A program made the position numbers and the translations under genes. Of a stretch of 64,000 nt of DNA, positions 16,571-25,582 are shown one piece after another. A model generated the notes under the pieces. The model had not been told where the DNA came from. It saw only the letters and a program-made list of their open reading frames with translations, and ran no database searches. This DNA is from JBMNGO01 sp050949885 (GTDB lineage Bacteria > Bacillota > Syntrophomonadia > Syntrophomonadales > Syntrophomonadaceae): assembly GCA_050949885.1 (NCBI GenBank), contig JBMNGO010000002.1, positions 1 through 64,000 of the forward strand, read 5' to 3'. Positions within the stretch are counted from its first letter, which is position 1; each line of letters begins with the position of its first letter.

Positions 16571-16781
16571 AATATCCACAGGCGTATGACCAGCGGAACC
16601 GGGATGACCGGGTAAAATAGAGTCCTTATATATATTTTTATTTTTTCTACTACATATATCTCACCATGGTTATAACGCGAAGAATAGAAAAAACCCGGTC
16701 ATCCCGGTCCAAGACCCAACTGGCCCGCTTTTTCCCCGGTCATAAACCTGGTCCCAACCCGGTCAAGCCGGTCGCAACCAC

Positions 16782-19295
16782 TCATTCCTGCTCCTTTCCT
16801 CCTTCACAAAAAACGATACCCTTCCAGGTTCTGCGTTTGGAGAGTCTATCTCTTGACCGCTTAACGCCTGGATAACTAGCCTCGATTTCTTTGTTGAAAT
16901 TGGCCTGGGAGACCGGCTTCATTCCCGCGTTGCCGCAATACTCCTTGTACCTGGAAAACAGATCGTCGCGCACAGATTCTTTGTCCTCATCAAGCTCGCA
17001 GCATTCCTCCACAAAGGATAGGACACTGTTGCTCTCCACCCGGTAGCGCTTAAGCTCAGCCCTGGTGCGGTCGGTTTCACTGAACTCATAGCTGTTGGCG
17101 ATAAGGCGCTTTAGACCGGCGATTGACCACATGAGTATCCCGTCGCGCTCCACCGCCAGCTTCTCCCTCAGATTGGGGTCGCGCTTGTGCTTGGGCACCG
17201 GGTTATCAAAACGGATAATAATCAGCCGGCGGTAAAACCCGTCGCTCTTATCCCCATAGTTTCTGGGTATCTCGTTGCAGGAAAACAAAAGCCTAGCATA
17301 AGGCCTGAAGGAAAACGGGTCCTTGTTTTTTCTCTCCCCGGTGATATAGTCCTCGCCGGTAAGTGCCTTGAACATGCCGTTATCATCAATGTTCTTTGAT
17401 GGCAGGTCGGCAAAGATGTTGGCCAGCTTGCCAAAAAGCTCGGCCTTGTTGAAGCGGTCCCCCAGGCTCTGCCAGGGTATGTTCGATACGTTTTCGCTCC
17501 CCAAAAGGATCTCCTGGGCTACCGAGAGCAGGGTTGACTTGCCCGCGTTGGGAGCGCCCACAAAGACAAAGGATTTTTGGGCCTTGTTTACTGGGATGAG
17601 CAGGTAGCCGAATATCTCCTGCAGAAGATGGATTTCCTCATCCGGCAGGACGCTCTTTAAAAACGCTAGAAACTTCGGGCACTTGGCGTCCTCCTGGTAG
17701 GAGGCGTTGATCTGCACCGTTGAGTAATACCTGGGCGTGTGGGGTTTGAAACTGTCATCCAAAACGTTATACAGGCCGTTTTTGACATTGATAATAAAAG
17801 GGTTGCAGTTGATTTCCCTAACCGGCTTTCGAATCAGCATCCGCCACTGGCCAACCGTATCATTGATCGCTGTCATGCTGGCGTAGCGCGGGATCATAAA
17901 CTCCCTGACCTTGGCCGCCGCCCACAAATCCTCGCTGGCGTTATATACCCCGTGCTCGTAGTAATAATAGCTGCCGGCCCCGTAGAAAGCGTTAACATTG
18001 GCCGCCATATAATTGGCTAAAAGCCCGGAAATAAACCTGATGCCGCCATGCTCGGTGACCTCATACCACTCCGGCAGCTCAAAGTCTGAGGTCTCGCGCT
18101 TGGTTTCCTTGCTCTCCAAGTATTTTTTCAAGATATCCTTATGCAGCGCAACCAGGGGCTTAACATCGTAGGCTTTAAAGCCAAAGTGCTCTTTTAGCTC
18201 ATAGTTGATGAAGGTCTCCGCGACCACCGCGTCGACGTTATACAGGTACTCCCTCACAAAGTCCTGGGCGGTCTGGATATCATCCACCGCCGCTTTTTTG
18301 ACCGGGGCTTGAGCTAAAAAAAAGCGCAGTTCCTCGACCATAAGCGGCTGGTAGCACAACGCCGCCGGGGCTTTAACCACGCAGCTCCCGTCGTCAATCC
18401 TGGGGCACTGAAAACCTTTCTCAGCGATAGTTTTGCAGGTAATGGGCTTGGTGCCGCTTTCTAAGAAATGGCGGATTTTGTTTTCGGTTTCCCGGCGCTG
18501 GTACTTAGGGTAGTCCTTTGACATCTCATGAATCAGGGTGTCGCCGCCCTCGAAAACCGCCAGGTTGGTGATCATGGCGTACCAGTCGTGCTCCGGCAGG
18601 GCGGCGGCGTTATCCCGGCAGTGCCTGATAAAGTTACAGCGCCGCGTAACCAGCGTAAGACCTTTGCGGGAGCCCTTTGGTATTGGCGCCTCTGTTCCTG
18701 TCGGTTCATCCTCGATTTCCGGCAGTACCGCTTCCAGCTCGGCCTGGGTGTACCTGAGTTCCGGGTTGAATTTGACGCATTCCACCATGACCGGCTCACC
18801 CTTGCAGTGGTAAAACCCCGGCAGACGCAGTACCCGGCTCTCGTTAACGCAGGACTTGTCCCCCTGAAACTGGGCGATTAAACGCTTTTGCACCCGGCGA
18901 AAAGAGCTGACGTCAGCGTCCTTTACCAGCCAGTAGGTATGCAGTGACTTCCGGGTCTTTACGATAAGCGACGGCTCGAGAGGAAAGGCTTTGATTCTTT
19001 CCATCTGCTCACCGAAAGACAGGTCATCACACTCCACGAACTGCGCGTTGATCCTGCTTATATCGATGTCCTCATGGCCGCCGTAGTTGACCACAAAATA
19101 GATGCCGCGGTTCTTGGCGTTGTGCTTATTTAAAGTTTTCATCATCTTGTCGATCTGGCCGACGGTGGTTTCCAGCTTGGCCCCTTTGAAGGCGCCGGTC
19201 TTTTTATCGTCAAATATTCTGATGCAGACTGTTTCTCCCGGGTCAAAGAAGGGCCGCAGGAATTCCTCCAGGGGGATATTCAAGGCTTTAAGCAT
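16782..19295 (-). CDS. Phage primase-helicase (D5/P4-like)
   Basis: About 837 residues, starting at 19295 after GGAGGAGCCTTT. The N-terminal ~190 residues are a prim-pol-like domain (ECDDLSFGEQ, KTRKSLHTYWLVKD, CVNESRVLRLPGFYHCK). A D5 N-terminal linker follows. The C-terminal half is a superfamily III helicase with Walker A GAPNAGKSTLL, Walker B-like LANIFADLPSK and sensor LLFSCNEIPRNYGD. It would start and unwind phage DNA for the family A polymerase encoded nearby. Overlaps the DUF4406 gene by 16 bp. Confidence 0.9.
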   Translation of the reverse strand: MLKALNIPLEEFLRPFFDPGETVCIRIFDDKKTGAFKGAKLETTVGQIDKMMKTLNKHNAKNRGIYFVVNYGGHEDIDISRINAQFVECDDLSFGEQMERIKAFPLEPSLIVKTRKSLHTYWLVKDADVSSFRRVQKRLIAQFQGDKSCVNESRVLRLPGFYHCKGEPVMVECVKFNPELRYTQAELEAVLPEIEDEPTGTEAPIPKGSRKGLTLVTRRCNFIRHCRDNAAALPEHDWYAMITNLAVFEGGDTLIHEMSKDYPKYQRRETENKIRHFLESGTKPITCKTIAEKGFQCPRIDDGSCVVKAPAALCYQPLMVEELRFFLAQAPVKKAAVDDIQTAQDFVREYLYNVDAVVAETFINYELKEHFGFKAYDVKPLVALHKDILKKYLESKETKRETSDFELPEWYEVTEHGGIRFISGLLANYMAANVNAFYGAGSYYYYEHGVYNASEDLWAAAKVREFMIPRYASMTAINDTVGQWRMLIRKPVREINCNPFIINVKNGLYNVLDDSFKPHTPRYYSTVQINASYQEDAKCPKFLAFLKSVLPDEEIHLLQEIFGYLLIPVNKAQKSFVFVGAPNAGKSTLLSVAQEILLGSENVSNIPWQSLGDRFNKAELFGKLANIFADLPSKNIDDNGMFKALTGEDYITGERKNKDPFSFRPYARLLFSCNEIPRNYGDKSDGFYRRLIIIRFDNPVPKHKRDPNLREKLAVERDGILMWSIAGLKRLIANSYEFSETDRTRAELKRYRVESNSVLSFVEECCELDEDKESVRDDLFSRYKEYCGNAGMKPVSQANFNKEIEASYPGVKRSRDRLSKRRTWKGIVFCEGGKEQE

Positions 19296-19630
19296 AAAGG
19301 CTCCTCCTCGCACTGGTCGTTAAAATACTTAATCGGCATGCGGCGTCTCCTAGCGTTTTCTATCTCCATGGCCATGCCGGCGCTTACCCTGGAGCCGAAA
19401 ACCCACAGCTCGTCGCACCGCCTCATCAACTGCAGGCCCAGCTCAAGCCCGGCTTCACGCTCTGCGGGAATATTGTCGTCCAGAAACGCGGTAAAGATAG
19501 CGTGGGGGGCCAGGGGAACGCCCCCCATGCCGAACACGAACCGGCTGTAGCCAACGGCGCGCTGGATATTTCGCTCAATGTCTCCCCGTAACGGGGAGCA
19601 GATATATATAAAGGGCTTGTCTTTATCCAA
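19280..19630 (-). CDS. DUF4406-like (nucleoside deoxyribosyltransferase-fold) protein
   Basis: A 116-residue protein beginning PFIYICSPLRGDIERNIQRA, with APHAIFTAFLDDN and WVFGSRVSAGMAMEIENARR. This is the pattern of DUF4406 proteins, related to nucleoside 2-deoxyribosyltransferases. A role in nucleotide metabolism during phage replication is plausible but unproven. Coupled to the primase gene. Confidence 0.72.
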   Translation of the reverse strand: MDKDKPFIYICSPLRGDIERNIQRAVGYSRFVFGMGGVPLAPHAIFTAFLDDNIPAEREAGLELGLQLMRRCDELWVFGSRVSAGMAMEIENARRRRMPIKYFNDQCEEEPLCLKP

Positions 19631-19669
19631 TTAAAACCCGCTCCTTTCAAGGTATCGAAGATACCCAGT

Positions 19670-20494
19670 TTAAGCCGTTTTGCCGTTTCTTTCTATCATC
19701 GGCAACAGCCCTCTGCGGTTTTTCAGGAGGTCATAGAGGAACAGCCTGCCTTTCTGCGTCCAATAGGTGTGCATCCTGCTCTTTTCGGCGTCAATGGCGT
19801 GGGTCCTGGACTGGGTGTAGCCCTGGTCAGCGTACTGCTGGTACAAAAGCCAGGTATCCCCCATTTTGTACTGCACCCCCAGCTCATGCAGCAGCTTGTT
19901 AAAAGCCTTGCCGGACATGCCATAGTCCTTGGCAATCTTGCTGATGGGCACCAGGCTTTTGTTCTGCAATATCAGATCGTAGTAGGACGCCTTGGGGCGC
20001 AGCTCGCCGATAATTTGCTTATGCTGGGCGTTTTCCAACTCCAACGCTTTTCTTCTTTGGCGTTCAGCTTTAAGCTCGGAAAACAGCCTGATGCCGTAAT
20101 CAGGATCGGCGAGTATTTCATCGAGCACCTTTTCGGTCGCGTACAGGCCATGTTTTCTGATGGTCGGCAGCACCTCGTCAAAGATCCAGCGTTCAAACCG
20201 CTCGGCGGCGGGAAGCTTGCTCCTGATAATCAGCCGGTAAAGGTTCCCTTCGGTAATATAGGTCTTTTCAACCACCTGCTCCGTTGAAATCCCATATTGG
20301 TTGGTAGTAAGGGAGACCCCGTCGTGTTTCACGACCCCCGCTGATTTGCAATGACGTAATATGGCATCGCGCGGGTTACTGTATCCTAAAATGCGGGCGC
20401 ATTCACTGGCTGGGAAATATTCCTTGCCATCAATAACGAGCACGCCAAGCTCGCCAAACTCTGTATTCTTAAAAACCTGCAGGTTGTTGGTCAT
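19670..20494 (-). CDS. Phage antirepressor (Bro-N + KilA-C)
   Basis: About 274 residues. The N-terminal Bro-N domain (GVLVIDGKEYFPASECARILGYSN, GNLYRLIIRSKLPAAERFERWIFDEVLPTIRKHG) is followed by a coiled linker (ELKAERQRRKALELENA) and a C-terminal antirepressor domain (ISKIAKDYGMSGKAFNKLLHELGVQY, TQSRTHAIDAEKSRMHTYWTQKGRLFLYDLL). Such proteins counter the phage repressor or redirect host control on induction. Start at 20494 after AAGGAAGG. Confidence 0.9.
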   Translation of the reverse strand: MTNNLQVFKNTEFGELGVLVIDGKEYFPASECARILGYSNPRDAILRHCKSAGVVKHDGVSLTTNQYGISTEQVVEKTYITEGNLYRLIIRSKLPAAERFERWIFDEVLPTIRKHGLYATEKVLDEILADPDYGIRLFSELKAERQRRKALELENAQHKQIIGELRPKASYYDLILQNKSLVPISKIAKDYGMSGKAFNKLLHELGVQYKMGDTWLLYQQYADQGYTQSRTHAIDAEKSRMHTYWTQKGRLFLYDLLKNRRGLLPMIERNGKTA

Positions 20495-20511
20495 GCAAAT
20501 CCTTCCTTTCA

Positions 20512-20625
20512 TTAATCTATTTCTTTCATCTCGCCAAAACGCGCTCCAATTGAGGCTTCGGCCACAATCGGCACATCAAAAGCGGCAAAGGGCTGGGCTT
20601 CTAAACATTTCTTTACGAGTTCCAC
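20512..20625 (-). pseudogene. Remnant C-terminus of a second family A DNA polymerase
   Basis: Directly behind the intact polymerase, in another frame, 37 codons read VELVKKCLEAQPFAAFDVPI then VAEASIGARFGEMKEID before a stop. These align with the intact enzyme's own end (CMEELPPIDGFNVPITAE, VGKTYGSMQE). The intact gene's final W-N-S-stop is read out of frame from the first bases of this remnant. The simplest reading is that an older polymerase gene was replaced by a related one through recombination, leaving its tail. Confidence 0.85.
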
Positions 20626-22541
20626 TCTTGCATACTTCCGTAAGTCTTACCTACCGCTATTTCCGCTGTGATAGGCACATTGAAACCATCAATCGGAGGT
20701 AGTTCTTCCATACAATTTTTGATAACGATAGATGCATCTATTAGCCGATCATCCGGCACATAAAATACCAGGCTGTCATGAACCGTGAGAATCGGCTTTA
20801 ACCATGGATAATTGACTATTTCTTTAATGAGCCGCCCCATGGATAGTTTTAAAATATCAGCAGCCAAACCTTGAACGCCATGATTAAGCGCCGCCCGTTC
20901 TGCCCGGCCCCGCTTAATAAAATCAGCCGACGTTATATTGGGGACATAGCGCCTGCGGCCGGTTTTGGTTTCGGCATACCGCCTTATATATGCCTTTTCT
21001 ACCGTTTCTGCCTGCCAGGCGGCCAGGGTACTGTACCTCGTCTTAAGGTTATTAATGAACTGGTCACATTCCTCCACTGTCAGATCAATGCCGGCAGAAG
21101 TTTTGAGATTGCGCTGCAAACCCTTTTTATATATGCCGTATAGCACTCCGAAGATAGTTGACTTTGCCACTGTCCTTTTGTTTTTGTAATCCTCCCGGTG
21201 CTTGTCTAATGCTTCCTCAAGCGGAACATGAAATATGGCCGCAGTGGTAATAGCGTGGATATCCTCATCTCTTGCATAGGCGTCCAGCATGGTCCTGTCT
21301 TGAGATATATAAGCGGCAAGCCTGAGCTCTATCTGACTGTAATCTGCTTCTAATATACTCAAGCCTTCCGGGGCAACAATGAAATCACGCATGTTGACCG
21401 GCAGTCTTGAAGCCTGGCTTTGGTTCTGAAGATTAGGCTTCCGGCAGCTAAACCGCCCGCTTTCCGCGCCAAGCTGCATAAATTCCGGATGAATCCGTCC
21501 GGTGGCGGTATTGATATGCTCTAAATACCCGTCGATGTAGGTGCTCTTGAGCTTGCCCCACTTGCGGTATTCTTGAACCAGTTCAAACAGCCGCGCCAGC
21601 TCCGGCCGGTTTTCCCGGCTCCAGTCAGAGAGCAGGATCATAGTTTCATCGTCGGCCGCTTCCTGGTATTTGGCGGTAGTTTTAAGTACCGGCAGCTTCA
21701 GGTCTTCATAGAGGTATTTCTTAAACGCCGCTGTGCTGGCGTTGGCCCCGATTTCAACGTCGCCGATCATAAAAGCGATTTCATTTTTCAGCTTTGCCAG
21801 TTTCGCTTCGGCCTCGGCCTGCTTCTTAAGCATAAGTTCCCTATCCACCAAAAGGCCGTTGTATTTCATCAGGCCGACGTAGACAGCGGTGGGCGATTCT
21901 ATTTCCTCCACCACGTAGCGGTGTTTAGGCAGGTAGCGGTCAAACCAGTTGTTGAACAGGTGATACAGGCGCAGGGTATAATCCGAATCGGCGCAGGCGT
22001 AGCGGATGGTCTCGGTATCCCGCGGGTCCAGTTCATCGAAATACCGGCCGGCGGTTACCGCTTCAAAGCTGGGCAGTTCTACATCAAACAGCTCCGGTAC
22101 CAGTGCTTTTAGCCCGCTGTCTCCCAGGGAACGGAATTCGGTGTTATTTTTAAGAGTCATCTGCGCCGCCGCGATGGTATCGTAGCAGGGCGGCTGGACG
22201 ACAATGCCCAGGGCGTAGAGAAACATGGCCTCAAAGCTCAGATTGTGGGCGGCCTTGATGATAGCGCTGTTGGTAAAAACGGCTTTGGACAGCCAGTCCA
22301 TGATCTTTTCCGGTGAATCGGCATTCCCGCCGGTCCGGTGGCGTAATGGGACGTATATCCCTGTCCCCTCCGATACCGACAAGCTCACCCCGACAATAAC
22401 CGCCTTATGAGCATCCAGGGCCGCCTTATCATCGTGGTGGTACTCATCCAGCGGCGCGGTCTCAAAGTCGAAGGCAATCAGATTCGAAGCGCCAAGGTAA
22501 TCCTGTATTTCTTTAAGCGTGGTCACGCGTCTGTAATCCAT
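20613..22541 (-). CDS. Family A DNA polymerase (phage-type, with 3'-5' exonuclease)
   Basis: A 642-residue replicative polymerase. The exonuclease domain has IAFDFETAP (Exo I), HNLSFEAMF (Exo II) and YACADSDYTLRLY (Exo III). The polymerase domain has motif A LEADYSQIELRLAAY, motif B KRTVAKSTIFGVLYGIYKKG and motif C TVHDSLVFYVP. There is no 5'-nuclease domain, as usual for phage versions. The last three residues appear borrowed from the adjoining polymerase remnant. Transcribed with the downstream antirepressor and primase. Confidence 0.95.
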   Translation of the reverse strand: MDYRRVTTLKEIQDYLGASNLIAFDFETAPLDEYHHDDKAALDAHKAVIVGVSLSVSEGTGIYVPLRHRTGGNADSPEKIMDWLSKAVFTNSAIIKAAHNLSFEAMFLYALGIVVQPPCYDTIAAAQMTLKNNTEFRSLGDSGLKALVPELFDVELPSFEAVTAGRYFDELDPRDTETIRYACADSDYTLRLYHLFNNWFDRYLPKHRYVVEEIESPTAVYVGLMKYNGLLVDRELMLKKQAEAEAKLAKLKNEIAFMIGDVEIGANASTAAFKKYLYEDLKLPVLKTTAKYQEAADDETMILLSDWSRENRPELARLFELVQEYRKWGKLKSTYIDGYLEHINTATGRIHPEFMQLGAESGRFSCRKPNLQNQSQASRLPVNMRDFIVAPEGLSILEADYSQIELRLAAYISQDRTMLDAYARDEDIHAITTAAIFHVPLEEALDKHREDYKNKRTVAKSTIFGVLYGIYKKGLQRNLKTSAGIDLTVEECDQFINNLKTRYSTLAAWQAETVEKAYIRRYAETKTGRRRYVPNITSADFIKRGRAERAALNHGVQGLAADILKLSMGRLIKEIVNYPWLKPILTVHDSLVFYVPDDRLIDASIVIKNCMEELPPIDGFNVPITAEIAVGKTYGSMQEWNS

Positions 22542-22608
22542 AGGCTTGTCCTTTCCGGCTTTAGCGGGAAGCGGGTGTTAGCCCGCTCCACCGCCAAAAG
22601 CCTGATCC

Positions 22609-23367
22609 TTATTTCAAAGGTTGTATAACCTCGCCGGTCTCGGGGTCAACGTTAAGTTCATCCGCCGCCTCCGCGCCGCTGTCCACCTCATAGCCGATAT
22701 GCTTGCTGTAGGCTTTGACCTGCTCGGAGAGCCTGCTAATGAGCGCGTATTCCTCAGCGGTGAGGTTGCGGTCCACCGCGAACTGGGCCTGGGAATAGGC
22801 GATGCCGCCGCTGTTCACCGCTTTTTCCAGGGAGAACCTGGTCACCACGCTGTTTGACTTTTTACCCTTTGAGAGCAGACGTTTGATGTAGCGGGAAAAC
22901 TCTTTAAGCGATCCGGTCGGGAGTGAAAGCAAGAGCGGAAAAATCTCCCCCTCGCGCAGCACATAGATCCGGCGGCGGTTCTTGCAGGCCTTGCTGCCGT
23001 TCTCGCCGCTGCCAAACTGGTTATATGGGCACTTAGAGCAGCTTCCGCCGGGGTTGCCCTCCCCGGTAACACCGTCAAAGCTCCCGCAGTCTGGGGGATT
23101 GCTGCCGCCGGTGTATTTGTCCTTGTAGTAGGCAAATAAAGGATGGTGATAGAGAATCACCGCTGAGAATTCTTTGACCGCGTCGGGTTCGTTGGGGTTT
23201 TCGCCCGGCACCTCAAAAACTGTGCTCCCGGCGGAAGGGATTTTAATCCGCTCAAAACCACCGTCCAAACCGTCGAGCTCCTCCGCCATGGCTTCATTCA
23301 TGTTGAAATCCGCCAGCTGCAGGTATCCTGATTTTTGAACCTCTAAAGCCTTATCGTTTTTAGCCAT
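22609..23367 (-). CDS. Phage replication-associated protein with cysteine cluster
   Basis: A 252-residue protein between polymerase and helicase genes. A central CGSFDG...GGSCSKCPYNQFGSGENGSKAC segment offers four cysteines for a zinc site. It is followed by RRRIYVLREGEIFPLLLSLP and a helical SLKEFSRYIKRLL. The C-terminal tail is acidic (DSGAEAADELNVDPETGE), as in many single-strand DNA-binding proteins. A role in binding phage DNA is therefore plausible, but I do not recognise a named family. Confidence 0.6.
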   Translation of the reverse strand: MAKNDKALEVQKSGYLQLADFNMNEAMAEELDGLDGGFERIKIPSAGSTVFEVPGENPNEPDAVKEFSAVILYHHPLFAYYKDKYTGGSNPPDCGSFDGVTGEGNPGGSCSKCPYNQFGSGENGSKACKNRRRIYVLREGEIFPLLLSLPTGSLKEFSRYIKRLLSKGKKSNSVVTRFSLEKAVNSGGIAYSQAQFAVDRNLTAEEYALISRLSEQVKAYSKHIGYEVDSGAEAADELNVDPETGEVIQPLK

Positions 23368-23493
23368 ATCTTTAACCCTCCGTAATTTAATTTTTTAGGT
23401 TAATCTATATCAAAGCAGCTTAGTGCCTTGTTTCCTTCCTCATAGTTTCCTTGTCCTTGGCTTATTGCTCGTAGTTCTTCGCATCAGATAAGC

Positions 23494-23910
23494 CTATCTC
23501 GCGGCTTTTCTGACCCCGACGGAGGTCTTTTCGTAGACATTCACCAGTCCGGAAAGCCAATCGGGTAATAAATCGTTGTTCTCCGCCATCTGCTCTTTGA
23601 CAAAGGCGGACAGGCTGTTGGCGTTAACTGTCTCATACACCAGATCGCCGTAGCCGTTTCTCTTGAGCAGGCTGTAAAGCTCGTCCTTCTTGCCGGCGGC
23701 CGCCGACGCTCTTGTGGCGGTGGTCAGGCAGAACATGGTCCCGCCGCGGGTAAAGTTTTGGGTCTCGGTTTCGGCCATCAGTTCCGACAGCTCATAATCA
23801 ACCTCGTCGATCCGGGCGTTTAAATTTTTGACTTCCTGCTCGGCCCGCTGTTTGGCTTCCCTAAGCTCCTTAAGCCTGTCCGCCAGTTCAAACATTCGCT
23901 CGCTGCTCAA
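23494..23910 (-). CDS. Phage coiled-coil protein of unknown function
   Basis: About 138 residues. Residues 1-55 form a charged coiled coil (FELADRLKELREAKQRAEQEVKNLNARIDEVDYELSELMAE). The rest is a small domain (YSLLKRNGYGDLVYETVNANSLSAFVKEQM) and a basic tail. A TTG at 23910, preceded by GAGGAGGTG, is the best start and overlaps the helicase end by 23 bp. Proteins of this size and place occur in phage replication modules; function unknown. Confidence 0.6.
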   Translation of the reverse strand: MSSERMFELADRLKELREAKQRAEQEVKNLNARIDEVDYELSELMAETETQNFTRGGTMFCLTTATRASAAAGKKDELYSLLKRNGYGDLVYETVNANSLSAFVKEQMAENNDLLPDWLSGLVNVYEKTSVGVRKAAR

Positions 23911-25357
23911 TGTTTTCACCTCCTCGAACCGCAAACGGGTTATTGCCGCCGCGATAGTCATCCACCAGGGTCCTGGCCAAATCCGCCTTGTTTCTCAGCG
24001 CCTTTAACACTTTTTCATCAACGGTGCCTCTAGCGGTTAAATAGATGTAGGTGCAGTTTTCGCGCTGTCCGGCGCGATGAATGCGGGCTTTGGCCTGCTC
24101 GAAATTGCTCATGGAGTAATCTAATGAATAAAACACCATGGTGCTGGCGGCGGTAAGAGTGATACCCAAACCGGCGGTCGCTATCTGGCCGACAAATACC
24201 TGCACTTCCGGGTCGTTCTGAAACGCCGCCACCTGCTCCTCGCGATTTTTGACGCTGCCAATGACCAGGGAATATTTGATGCCTTTTTTATCCAGCATGC
24301 GGCAGATGGCTTTAATCTCCGGTATGAAGCGGGCGATAACTACCAGCTTTTTGCCTCCCTCCAAAACATCCTCGATAATATCCTCCAAGGCCGCCTGTTT
24401 AGCGGTGCTGATTTTCTGCGGGGCGCTGCCGTCATCATCGCTGATGAACCCTCCGGTAAGCTGTGACAGTCGAAGCAGCCGGGTCAGGATATTGGTAACA
24501 GTAACCTCTCCCTTGCCCAGCTCGGCGTAACTGTCCCGCACCAGGTCCCGGTAAACCCGCATGGCGCTCGGCTCCAGATCCACATACCGCACGATATCGG
24601 TGGTCTCCGGCAAATCCAGGCATTCGGCCTTGGTTGCCCGGAAGGCAATGCTGTGAAGCTTACGCATCAAATCTTGCTCCATTGACTTTTTCAGCACCGG
24701 GGTATGATTGCCGTAGCCCACCATGTCAAAATACTTCTTGCGGAATACATAGAAGCTCTGGCCAAAGATAGCAGGATTAACGAACTTGTACTGGCTGAAC
24801 ACGTCGATGGCTTTGTTGGTGATAACCGTCCCGGTAAGAAGCAATTTGTACCGCGCTTTGGCCCCCAGCTTATGCATGGTTTTGGACGCGGCGATGTTGT
24901 GGGTCTTGATCTTATGTCCCTCGTCCGCAATGACCAGGTCGGCGTCCCAAACCAGCAGATCCTTCTCCAGCCGCCAGGCTGACTCGTAATTCACCACCGC
25001 CACCTGCAATGGGGAGCCCTGCATATGCCGCAGGGTATCAGCCTTCTTGGCGGTGCTGCCGGTCAGAACCGCCAGTGCGAAATCAAAATCCGCGAACTTC
25101 TCAAACTCCTCCTGCCACACACCAAGAATGGAGAGCGGGGCAACGATTAGGACACGTCTGATCTTTCCGGCCTGTTCAAGGGCACCGGCAACAGCTATGG
25201 CGATTAGGGTTTTTCCTAGCCCCATCTCAATTAAAAGAGCCGTTCCGCAGGAGATGATTCTGTATGGCGCTGTCAATCCAAAATTGCCGCAGGTAAATTG
25301 GAAAGCGTTTTTTTGATGTTGATATGGAGTAACCTTGATGAGCATATTGATTGTCAT
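23888..25357 (-). CDS. SNF2-family (SF2) DNA helicase/translocase
   Basis: A 489-residue SNF2/SWI2-type ATPase. Motif I is EMGLGKTLIAIA, motif II is VIADEGHKIK, motif III LLLTGTVITNK, and motif VI QAKARIHRAGQRENCTYIYL. It is a compact phage form without accessory domains, commonly found beside VRR-NUC, family A polymerase and primase genes in this class of prophage. Likely remodels DNA during phage replication or recombination. First gene of the early operon read away from the ImmA gene. Confidence 0.92.
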   Translation of the reverse strand: MTINMLIKVTPYQHQKNAFQFTCGNFGLTAPYRIISCGTALLIEMGLGKTLIAIAVAGALEQAGKIRRVLIVAPLSILGVWQEEFEKFADFDFALAVLTGSTAKKADTLRHMQGSPLQVAVVNYESAWRLEKDLLVWDADLVIADEGHKIKTHNIAASKTMHKLGAKARYKLLLTGTVITNKAIDVFSQYKFVNPAIFGQSFYVFRKKYFDMVGYGNHTPVLKKSMEQDLMRKLHSIAFRATKAECLDLPETTDIVRYVDLEPSAMRVYRDLVRDSYAELGKGEVTVTNILTRLLRLSQLTGGFISDDDGSAPQKISTAKQAALEDIIEDVLEGGKKLVVIARFIPEIKAICRMLDKKGIKYSLVIGSVKNREEQVAAFQNDPEVQVFVGQIATAGLGITLTAASTMVFYSLDYSMSNFEQAKARIHRAGQRENCTYIYLTARGTVDEKVLKALRNKADLARTLVDDYRGGNNPFAVRGGENIEQRANV

Positions 25358-25450
25358 TCCCTTTGTCTCCTTGCCGATTGATTAGGTGTTCTTTGATCAG
25401 GGGTTGGCCAACCCATGGCTTTATGCTACCGCTCAAATCCCCATTTGCCC

Positions 25451-25467
25451 CGGACATGAAATGTCCG
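25451..25467. promoter_or_regulatory. 17-bp palindrome CGGACA-N5-TGTCCG, copy 1
   Basis: CGGACATGAAATGTCCG lies about 95 bp upstream of the early (helicase) operon. A second copy with the same half-sites stands exactly 100 bp away at 25551. The pairing suggests operator sites for the prophage regulator. Confidence 0.55.
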
Positions 25468-25477
25468 TTTTTACAGC

Positions 25478-25537
25478 AAAAAAGGCCCCCTGTGGGCCGC
25501 GAAACGATATCGCCATCCACAGGGAGCCTTTATTTTA
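25478..25537. terminator. Strong bidirectional terminator
   Basis: A long stem formed by AGGCCCCCTGTGG and CCACAGGGAGCCT with A-rich and T-rich flanks on both sides works on either strand. It separates the ImmA gene (reading in from the right) from the early replication operon and is framed by the two CGGACA palindromes. Confidence 0.75.
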
Positions 25538-25550
25538 GGCAATAGAAAAC

Positions 25551-25567
25551 CGGACAAAAAATGTCCG
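25551..25567. promoter_or_regulatory. 17-bp palindrome CGGACA-N5-TGTCCG, copy 2
   Basis: CGGACAAAAAATGTCCG has the same half-sites and spacing as the copy at 25451 with a different centre. It is 16 bp beyond the 3' end of the ImmA gene. Confidence 0.55.
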
Positions 25568-25582
25568 GCGGGAATTTAATTT

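Noticed and set aside
25478..25567. Palindromes around the terminator as a transposon or MITE
   Set aside because: No target duplication or similar copy elsewhere in the window; the arrangement fits a terminator with paired operators better.
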